Assembly: GCA_002354655.1 (NCBI GenBank)
Contig: DELY01000003.1
Location: 176,635-240,634 of the forward strand
DNA: 64,000 nucleotides
DNA from: Pseudomonas sp. UBA2684
Lineage (GTDB): Bacteria; Pseudomonadota; Gammaproteobacteria; Pseudomonadales; Pseudomonadaceae
Direction: 5' to 3'
Positions within the stretch are counted from its first letter, which is position 1. Each line of letters starts with the position of its first letter. This document shows, one piece after another, positions 58,026 to 64,000 of the stretch. The position numbers and the translations under genes were made by a program. The notes beneath the pieces are model-generated. The model did not search any database and was not told where the DNA came from. It worked only from the letters and a program-made list of their open reading frames with translations.

Positions 58026-58877
58026 CTAGCGACCGAGATAAACCTCAATCACCCGCTCATCGTTCTGCACCTGCTCCAGCGAGCCTTCGGCCAGCACGCT
58101 GCCCTGGTGCAACACGGTGACGTGGTCGGCGATTGAGCCGACAAAACCCATATCGTGCTCGACCACCATCAGCGAGTGCTTGCGTGCCAGGGACTTGAAC
58201 AGCTCGGCGGTGAACTCGGTTTCGGCGTCGGTCATGCCCGCCACCGGCTCATCGAGCAGCAACAGTTGTGGGTCCTGCACCAGCAGCATGCCGATCTCCA
58301 GAAACTGCTTCTGCCCGTGGGACAACAGCCCGGCCGGGCGATTGCGCGAGGCGTCGAGCTTGATCGTCTGCAGCACGTCATCGATGCGGTCTTTCTGCTC
58401 GCCGCTGAGTGTGGCGCGCAGGCTGGCCCACACCGACTTGTTGGTTTTCTGCGCCAGCTCGAGGTTTTCGAACACGCTGAGTGCCTCGAACACCGTGGGT
58501 TTCTGGAACTTGCGGCCGATGCCGGACTGGGCGATCTCGACTTCACTCATCTGGGTCAGGTCGAGGGTTTCGCCGAAGTAGGCGACGCCGTTGTCCGGTC
58601 GGGTCTTGCCGGTGATCACGTCCATCATGGTGGTCTTGCCGGCCCCGTTGGGGCCGATGATGCAGCGCAGTTCACCGACGCCGATATACAGGGTCAGGTT
58701 GGTCAGCGCCTTGAAGCCATCGAAGCTGACGTTGATGTCTTCCAGGGTCAGGATGGTGCCGTGACGGACGTTCAGGCCCTTGGTCGCCGCGGTGCTGGTC
58801 CCGATGGGGTCGCGGCCGCTGCCCGCCGGATCGAAGGCCGGCTCGAGCATCAGTTCGGGAATCGGCAGGGTTTTCAT
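58026..58877 (-). CDS. urtD: Urea ABC transporter ATP-binding protein UrtD
   Basis: LivG-like ATPase of the urea importer, 283 residues. After an N-terminal extension of about 40 residues come Walker A GPNGAGKTT, the signature LSHGQKQFLEIG (with H in place of the second G) and Walker B LLLLDEPVAGM. ATG 58877 follows agagggg and overlaps the urtC stop by 3 bases. The longer upstream frame lies inside urtC and is rejected. Confidence 0.95.
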   Translation of the reverse strand: MKTLPIPELMLEPAFDPAGSGRDPIGTSTAATKGLNVRHGTILTLEDINVSFDGFKALTNLTLYIGVGELRCIIGPNGAGKTTMMDVITGKTRPDNGVAYFGETLDLTQMSEVEIAQSGIGRKFQKPTVFEALSVFENLELAQKTNKSVWASLRATLSGEQKDRIDDVLQTIKLDASRNRPAGLLSHGQKQFLEIGMLLVQDPQLLLLDEPVAGMTDAETEFTAELFKSLARKHSLMVVEHDMGFVGSIADHVTVLHQGSVLAEGSLEQVQNDERVIEVYLGR

Positions 58878-59965
58878 TGTTCGCCCCTCTTGCGCAGCAG
58901 GCCGATCACGCCCTTCGGTAGGAACAGCGTCACGACGATAAACAGAAAGCCCAGGGCGAACAGCCAGTATTCGGGGAAGGCCACGGTAAACCAGCTCTTC
59001 ATGCCATTCACCAGGCCGGCGCCGAGCAGCGGGCCGATCAGCGTGCCGCGCCCGCCGAGGGCGACCCACACGGCGGCCTCGATGGAGTTGGTCGGCGACA
59101 TCTCGCTGGGGTTGATGATGCCCACCTGCGGCACATACAGCGCGCCGGCCAAACCGCAGAGCACCGCGCTGAGTACCCAGATAAACAGCTTGTAGCCGCG
59201 CGGGTCGTAGCCGCAGAACATCAGCCGGTTTTCCGCATCGCGCAGCGCCGTCAGCACCCGGCCGAACTTGCTGCGCGCCAGCGTCCAGCCCAGATACAGG
59301 CTGGCTACGAGCAAGACCACTGTGGCGAGAAACAGCACCGCGCGGGTGTGTGCCGCGGTGATATCGAAGCCCAGAATCGTTTTGAAGTTGGTAAAGCCGT
59401 TGTTGCCGCCAAAACCGGTTTCATTGCGAAAGAACAGCAGCATGCCGGCGAAGGTCAGGGCCTGGGTCATGATCGAGAAGTACACGCCCTTGATCCGCGA
59501 ACGGAAGGCGAAGAAGCCGAACACCAGGGCCAGCAAGCCGGGGGCCAGCACCACCAGGCACAGCGCCCAGAGGAAGTTGCTGGTGCCGTACCAATACCAG
59601 GGCAGCTCGGTCCAGGCGAGGAAACTCATAAAGGCCGGCAGGCCGTCGCCGGCCGCTTCGCGCATCAGGTACATGCCCATGGCGTAGCCGCCGAGGGCGA
59701 AAAACAGGCCATGGCCAAGCGACAGCAGGCCGGCGTACCCCCAGACCAGATCGAGCGCCAGGGCGACGATGCAGTAGCAGAGGATCTTGCCGACCAGGGT
59801 CAGGGTATAAGCCGAGACATGCAGGGCGTTGTCCGCCGGCAGCAGGTGCAGCAACGGCATGGCCAGCAGCACGGCGAGTACCAGCAGGCCGATGGCGATG
59901 GATACCTGCGGGCCGAGCTTGGCGCTGGCGCGCGCCAATAGCGTTTGATTGAGTGGCATGGTCAT
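58874..59965 (-). CDS. urtC: Urea ABC transporter permease UrtC
   Basis: LivM-like membrane subunit of 363 residues with about ten helices. It contains the family segments GYAGLLSLGHGLFFALGGYA and the permease EAA-like loop around ALRDAENR. It overlaps both neighbours by a few bases, so the genes urtB-urtC-urtD are translationally coupled. ATG 59965; the next Met two codons on is also possible. Confidence 0.95.
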   Translation of the reverse strand: MTMPLNQTLLARASAKLGPQVSIAIGLLVLAVLLAMPLLHLLPADNALHVSAYTLTLVGKILCYCIVALALDLVWGYAGLLSLGHGLFFALGGYAMGMYLMREAAGDGLPAFMSFLAWTELPWYWYGTSNFLWALCLVVLAPGLLALVFGFFAFRSRIKGVYFSIMTQALTFAGMLLFFRNETGFGGNNGFTNFKTILGFDITAAHTRAVLFLATVVLLVASLYLGWTLARSKFGRVLTALRDAENRLMFCGYDPRGYKLFIWVLSAVLCGLAGALYVPQVGIINPSEMSPTNSIEAAVWVALGGRGTLIGPLLGAGLVNGMKSWFTVAFPEYWLFALGFLFIVVTLFLPKGVIGLLRKRGEQ

Positions 59966-61536
59966 CAGTCGATCACCCGTCCCTTGAGAGCGAAGAGGCC
60001 TTGCGGGCGTTTCTGAATAAACAGAATGATCAGCGCGAGGATAAGGATCTTGCCGAGCACGGCACCGATCTGCGGTTCGAGAATCTTGTTGGCGATGCCC
60101 AGACCAAAGGCCGCCATCACGCTACCGGCGAGTTGGCCGACGCCGCCGAGCACCACCACCAGAAACGAGTCGATGATATAGCTCTGGCCGAGGTCCGGGC
60201 CGACGTTGCCGATCTGGCTCAGGGCCACGCCGCCGAGGCCGGCGATACCGGAGCCGAGGCCAAAGGCGAGCATATCCACGCGACCGGTTGGCACGCCGCA
60301 GCAGGCGGCCATATTGCGGTTCTGGGTGACGGCACGGACGTTGAGTCCCAGGCGGGTCTTGTTCAGCAGTAGCCAGGTCAGCACCACCACAAACAGGGCG
60401 AAGCCGATGATCACGATGCGGTTGTACGGCAGCACCAGGTTGGGCAGCACCTGGATGCCGCCGGACAACCAGTAGGGGTTGGCCACCTCGACGTTCTGCG
60501 CGCCGAAGATCACCCGCACCAGCTGGATTAGGATCAGGCTGATGCCCCAGGTCGCCAGCAGGGTTTCCAGCGGGCGACCGTAGAGGTGACGAATCACTGT
60601 GCGCTCCAGGGCCATGCCGATAGCCGCGGTGACGAAGAACGCCACCGGCAGTGCCACCAGTGGGTAGAGCGCCAGGGCTTCCGGGGCGAAGCGCTGGAAC
60701 AGCACCTGCACCATATAGGTGGAGTAGGCGCCGAGCATCAGCATCTCGCCGTGGGCCATGTTGATCACGCCGAGTAGGCCGAAGGTGATGGCCAGGCCCA
60801 GCGCCGCCAGCAGCAGAATCGAGCCCAGTGACAGGCCGCTAAAGGCCTGGCCGAGCAGTTCGCCGATCAGCAGTTTGCGTTTGACCTGGGCCAGGCTGGT
60901 TTCCGCGGCGGTGCGTACCGTGGCGTCGCTTTCCACGGCCGGGTCGAGCAGCGCTTCCAGGCGGGTACGCGCCAGCGGGTCGCCGGTCTCACCGAGCAGG
61001 CGTACAGCGGCCAGGCGTACGGCCGGGTCAGTGTCGACCAGTTGCAGGTTGGCCAGGGCCAGGGTCAGGGCATCGCGCACGCCCTCATCGGTTTCGCTGG
61101 CGACCTGGGCATTCAGTAATTGCAGCTGCGCCGGCTTGGCGCTCTTCTGCAATTGCTGGGCGGCGGCCAGGCGCAGTGCCGGGTCTTCAGCCAGCAGCTG
61201 GTGGCTGGCCATGGCGGTACCGATCAAGCCGCGCAGGCGGTTATTCAGGCGCAGTTTGCGCGGTGGTTCACTGGGCGCAGCGGCGCCTTCGGCGGGCTGG
61301 TAAGTGCCATTGACTTCGATAAAGGCGGTTTTGCTGCTATCGGCGGCGACGCGGCCTTGTTGCAGGGCTTCGAGCAGCGGCAGACGCGCGCTATCGGGGG
61401 CGGCGGACCAGCGTTCCAGCAGGCTTGCCTGCTTGGCCGGGTTGGCGGCGACAAAGTCCTGGGCGTCACCGGCGTGCGCGGCCAGGGGCAGCAGCAACAG
61501 CAGGCTGAGCAGAATTCGGGTAAGGGCAGTGGGCAT
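59965..61536 (-). CDS. urtB: Urea ABC transporter permease UrtB with N-terminal extension
   Basis: LivH-like permease of 523 residues. A signal peptide (about 1-22) is followed by about 200 residues of helical, HEAT-like periplasmic sequence (DPALRLAAAQQL, DPAVRLAAVRLLGE), and then the membrane part with about eight helices, including GLLGVINMAHGEMLMLGAY. The extension is typical of UrtB and absent from LivH. ATG 61536 has aaagga upstream; a longer in-frame stretch overlaps the palindrome at 61662 and is excluded. Confidence 0.94.
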   Translation of the reverse strand: MPTALTRILLSLLLLLPLAAHAGDAQDFVAANPAKQASLLERWSAAPDSARLPLLEALQQGRVAADSSKTAFIEVNGTYQPAEGAAAPSEPPRKLRLNNRLRGLIGTAMASHQLLAEDPALRLAAAQQLQKSAKPAQLQLLNAQVASETDEGVRDALTLALANLQLVDTDPAVRLAAVRLLGETGDPLARTRLEALLDPAVESDATVRTAAETSLAQVKRKLLIGELLGQAFSGLSLGSILLLAALGLAITFGLLGVINMAHGEMLMLGAYSTYMVQVLFQRFAPEALALYPLVALPVAFFVTAAIGMALERTVIRHLYGRPLETLLATWGISLILIQLVRVIFGAQNVEVANPYWLSGGIQVLPNLVLPYNRIVIIGFALFVVVLTWLLLNKTRLGLNVRAVTQNRNMAACCGVPTGRVDMLAFGLGSGIAGLGGVALSQIGNVGPDLGQSYIIDSFLVVVLGGVGQLAGSVMAAFGLGIANKILEPQIGAVLGKILILALIILFIQKRPQGLFALKGRVID

Positions 61537-61661
61537 GGGGCAGTCCTTTGGGAGTGCCGCCCGCAGCGCTGGCGCTGCGGATGGCAAGCCTTGGCCCGGA
61601 TGCGATCCGGGCAGGGCGTTCCCGGATAACATCCGGGCTACGAAGTGCGCTTTTGTAGGGA

Positions 61662-61723
61662 GGACATGCCGAAGGCTTGTCCACCGCTGGCGTCTAGACG
61701 GTGGACAAGCCTTCGGCATGTCC
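61662..61723. repeat. Perfect 25-bp inverted repeat between urtA and urtB
   Basis: The arm 61662-61686 (ggacatgccgaaggcttgtc..) and the arm 61699-61723 are exact reverse complements, with a 12-base spacer. The ends carry gtaggg and ccctac. In the mRNA it would be a very stable hairpin after the binding-protein gene urtA. Confidence 0.85.
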
Positions 61724-61773
61724 ACCCTACGAGATTGCAGGCCTTGCATCTCAACTAGGATCTTTGCAGGCGC

Positions 61774-63042
61774 TTAATTCGACTTCACCGCGTAATCCGG
61801 CTTCTTGTCGTTGCCTTCGATGTACGGGCTCCATGGCTGGGCGCGGACCGGGCTGCTGGTTTCCCAGACCACCGAGAACTGACCGTCTTCCTGGATTTCA
61901 CCGATCATCACCGGCTTGTGCAGGTGGTGGTTGGTCTTGTCCATGGTCAGGGTGTAGCCGCTCGGCGCGGCGAAGGTCTGGCCGTAGAGCGCGCTGCGCA
62001 CTTTATCGACGTCGGTGGTGCCGGCTTTTTCCACCGCCTGGGCCCACATATGGATGCCGACGTAGGTGGCTTCCATCGGGTCGTTGGTCACGGCTTTGTC
62101 CGCGCCCGGCAGGTTCTTGGCCTTGGCGTAGGCCTTCCACTTGGCGACGAACTCGGTGTTGACCGGGTTTTCCACCGACTGGAAGTAGTTCCACGCGGCG
62201 AGGTGGCCGACCAGCGGCTTGGTGTCGATGCCGCGCAGTTCTTCTTCACCCACGGAGAAGGCCACGACCGGTACGTCGGTGGCTTCCAGGCCCTGGTTGG
62301 CCAGTTCCTTGTAGAACGGCACGTTGGAGTCGCCGTTGACGGTGGAGATCACGGCGGTTTTGCCGCCGGCGGAGAACTTCTTGATGTTGGCGACGATGGT
62401 TTGATAGTCGCTATGACCGAACGGGGTGTAGACCTCTTCGATGTCTTTTTCGGCCACGCCCTTGCTGATCAGGAAGGCGCGCAGGATCTTGTTGGTGGTG
62501 CGCGGGTAGACGTAGTCGGTGCCGAGCAGGAAGTAGCGCTTGGCGGCGCCGCCGTCTTCGCTCATCAGGTACTCGACCGCCGGGATGGCCTGCTGGTTTG
62601 GCGCAGCGCCGGTGTAGAAGACGTTCGGCGACAGCTCTTCGCCTTCGTATTGCACCGGGTAGAACAGCAGGCCGTTGAGCTCTTCATAGACCGGCAGCAC
62701 GGATTTGCGCGACACGCTGGTCCAGCAGCCGAAGGTCACGTCGACCTTGTCCTGGGTCAGCAACTGGCGACCGCGTTCGGCGAACAGCGGCCAGTTCGAG
62801 GCCGGGTCGACCACCACTGGCTCCAGCTGCTTGCCGAGTACGCCGCCCTTGGCGTTGATTTCGTCGATGGTCATCAACGCCATGTCCTTCAGCGAAGTTT
62901 CCGAGATGGCCATGGTGCCGGACAGCGAGTGCAGGATGCCGACCTTGATGGTCTCGGCGGCTTGCAGCGTGTAAGGGAACAGACCGCTGAGCAGCAATGC
63001 GCTGGCGGCAATTGTCGACTTCAGAAAAGGACGGCGTTTCAT
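61774..63042 (-). CDS. urtA: Urea ABC transporter substrate-binding protein UrtA
   Basis: Periplasmic urea-binding protein of 422 residues. The signal peptide starts MKRRPFLK, a twin-arginine-like pattern, with cleavage near 28. The mature protein has the type I binding fold with ETIKVGILHSLSGTMAISE, SVLPVYEELNGLLFYP and GTDYVYPRTTNKILR. It is the first gene of the urea operon, behind a sigma-54-type promoter. ATG 63042 has ggag about 10 bases upstream. Confidence 0.96.
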   Translation of the reverse strand: MKRRPFLKSTIAASALLLSGLFPYTLQAAETIKVGILHSLSGTMAISETSLKDMALMTIDEINAKGGVLGKQLEPVVVDPASNWPLFAERGRQLLTQDKVDVTFGCWTSVSRKSVLPVYEELNGLLFYPVQYEGEELSPNVFYTGAAPNQQAIPAVEYLMSEDGGAAKRYFLLGTDYVYPRTTNKILRAFLISKGVAEKDIEEVYTPFGHSDYQTIVANIKKFSAGGKTAVISTVNGDSNVPFYKELANQGLEATDVPVVAFSVGEEELRGIDTKPLVGHLAAWNYFQSVENPVNTEFVAKWKAYAKAKNLPGADKAVTNDPMEATYVGIHMWAQAVEKAGTTDVDKVRSALYGQTFAAPSGYTLTMDKTNHHLHKPVMIGEIQEDGQFSVVWETSSPVRAQPWSPYIEGNDKKPDYAVKSN

Positions 63043-63096
63043 TGTTATGGCTCCATGCGCAACGGTTGGAAGAGACCTGAGGGTCGTCAGTCCAAT

Positions 63097-63112
63097 GGCA
63101 GCATCCGTGCCA
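63097..63112 (-). promoter_or_regulatory. Sigma-54 promoter of the urt-ure operon
   Basis: Read leftward, TGGCACGGATGCTGCC (63112 to 63097) fits TGGCACG-N4-TTGC with one mismatch, and has the exact GG-N10-GC spacing. Transcription would start about 40-45 bases before the urtA ATG. The operon genes serve nitrogen acquisition, which fits RpoN/NtrC control. Confidence 0.65.
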
Positions 63113-63177
63113 AGCGTGGCAAAGCCTTGTTTTAGAAGGCTTGCGCCTTTGTTGACTGGTTGTGCAGGTAGTGCGGC

Positions 63178-63194
63178 TGCGCCGCTTTGGTGCG
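63178..63194. promoter_or_regulatory. NtrC-like palindrome upstream of the sigma-54 promoter
   Basis: TGCGCCGCTTTGGTGCG (63178-63194) matches the NtrC site TGCACY-N5-GGTGCA at 10 of 12 half-site bases. It lies about 65 bases upstream of the -24 element, a normal enhancer distance. It overlaps the end of the marC gap, in a short GC-rich repeat (gcggctgcgccgct occurs twice). Confidence 0.4.
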
Positions 63195-63216
63195 CGGCCG
63201 CTGTGGCTGCGCCGCT

Positions 63217-63813
63217 TTAGAGCGACAGGTAGTTCTTCACCCCGGTGAAGATGATCTGCGCGGCCAGGGCGCAGACGAACAACCCCATCAGACGGCTGAC
63301 GATTTGCAGGCCCTGGTCGCCGAGCAGGCGCTCGAACTGGTTGGACAAATACAGCACCACGCCGACGGTGAGGCTGGCCAGGGCGATGGCCAGCACCGCC
63401 AGCAGCTTGTCGTTCCAGTGCGGTTGGCTGGCGCCCATCAACAGCAGCGCGCCGATGGTGCCGGGGCCGACGGTCAGTGGAATGGTCAGCGGCACGATGG
63501 TTACATCCTGCTGCACGGTTTCGCTTTGCACCGCCGACTTGCCCTGGGCCATGCCCAGCGCCGAGATGAACAGCACACTGCCGGCACCGATGCGGAAGGC
63601 GTCGATGGTGATGCCGAACAGAGTGAAGATGTGCTTGCCGAACAGGTACAGCAGCACGCTGGCGATCAGCACGCCGGTGGCGACCTTCCAGGCCAGCTTC
63701 TTGCGTTCCTTGACCGTGTAACCGCGGCTCAGGCCAATGAAGCAGGAGAGGACGAAGAACGGGCTGTAGAGCACCAATAACTTCAGATACAGACTGAACA
63801 GCTCGGACGACAT
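63217..63813 (-). CDS. MarC-family integral membrane protein
   Basis: A 198-residue protein with six helices and the MarC/YchE family segments FFVLSCFIGLSRGYT, PLTIPLTVGPGTIG and the C-terminal GLFVCALAAQIIFTGVKNYL. The family is not proven to export drugs, in spite of the name. ATG 63813; the upstream in-frame extension to 63990 looks non-coding. It is read in the same direction as urtA, with 174 bases between stop and urtA start. Confidence 0.85.
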   Translation of the reverse strand: MSSELFSLYLKLLVLYSPFFVLSCFIGLSRGYTVKERKKLAWKVATGVLIASVLLYLFGKHIFTLFGITIDAFRIGAGSVLFISALGMAQGKSAVQSETVQQDVTIVPLTIPLTVGPGTIGALLLMGASQPHWNDKLLAVLAIALASLTVGVVLYLSNQFERLLGDQGLQIVSRLMGLFVCALAAQIIFTGVKNYLSL

Positions 63814-64000
63814 GGCGTGGACTCGTCTCTTCGGCAGGGCGGTGGGCTGAGTGTAGAAGCAAGCCGACCTTGTGCCGTGCCGCTGCTCCTTCGTGGGGCA
63901 GTATGATCCGGGATTGGCGGCACGATCTCCAGTGCCTGACGCGGCAAATTCGCCGGTGCGCGGCGCCGACCGTTTGGCGTGTCGGCGCAACCGTGCGCAG
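63814..64000. other. Right end without a complete gene
   Basis: No complete gene or clear promoter is visible in the last 187 bases. The stretch probably holds the upstream region of the MarC gene and of whatever lies beyond the window. Confidence 0.5.

Noticed and set aside
63043-63216. Repeated gcggctgcgccgct units taken as a possible CRISPR or operator array
   Set aside because: There are only two or three imperfect copies with no regular spacers, so no array.

Overview
This window is a stretch of Pseudomonas chromosome. GC content is high, promoters and terminators are Pseudomonas-like, REP-type palindromes are frequent, and the order serB - fimX - psd - rhdA - motAB - rsgA - orn - queG - nnr - tsaE - amiB - mutL - miaA - hfq - hflXKC - hisZ - purA - tRNA-Leu - rnr - rlmB - rpsF-rpsR-rplI - dnaB - alr matches, from memory, the order around PA4961-PA4930 of P. 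aeruginosa PAO1. Several proteins differ from their PAO1 counterparts and a chemoreceptor gene is added, so this is a related Pseudomonas and not P. aeruginosa itself.

Layout. 0-11 kb: a repeat-rich left end, an AhpA/YtjB-type membrane protein divergent from serB, then a leftward block with the c-di-GMP effector FimX, a PilZ-like neighbour, phosphatidylserine decarboxylase, rhodanese RhdA and an HDOD protein. 11-16.8 kb: the flagellar stator motAB, rsgA, a membrane-anchored methyltransferase, orn and queG. 16.9-27.2 kb: the rightward superoperon nnr-tsaE-amiB-mutL-miaA-hfq-hflX-hflK-hflC plus a small DUF2065 gene; genes overlap or are closely spaced. 27.3-35.7 kb: hisZ, purA, a chemoreceptor, a leftward tRNA-Leu(CAG), rnr and rlmB. 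36-40.9 kb: rpsF-rpsR-DUF2232-rplI, dnaB and alr. 41-49.5 kb: a 7TM diguanylate cyclase, the radical-SAM protein YgiQ, a YegD-type Hsp70 and three small membrane proteins. 49.7-53 kb: two orphan periplasmic binding proteins, a probable truncated sensor remnant, oxaloacetate decarboxylase and a YbiI-type zinc finger protein. 53.1-63 kb: a leftward urea acquisition and hydrolysis operon, urtABCDE-ureD-ureA-GNAT-ureB-ureC. A MarC-family protein closes the window.

Functional picture. Most genes are housekeeping: translation, RNA turnover, repair, wall hydrolysis, purine, histidine and serine synthesis. The urea operon is the clearest accessory pathway. UrtA binds urea, UrtBC with UrtDE import it, and UreABC hydrolyses it. 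UreD is the only maturation factor present, so ureE, ureF and ureG must lie elsewhere. A sigma-54-type promoter and an NtrC-like palindrome upstream of urtA suggest nitrogen control.

The most interesting unlabelled signal is a structured intergenic element present three times (about 15.5, 38.1 and 55.9 kb). It has conserved flanking boxes, while its stems are kept by compensatory base changes. No CRISPR array, prophage, transposase or obvious novel defence system was found.
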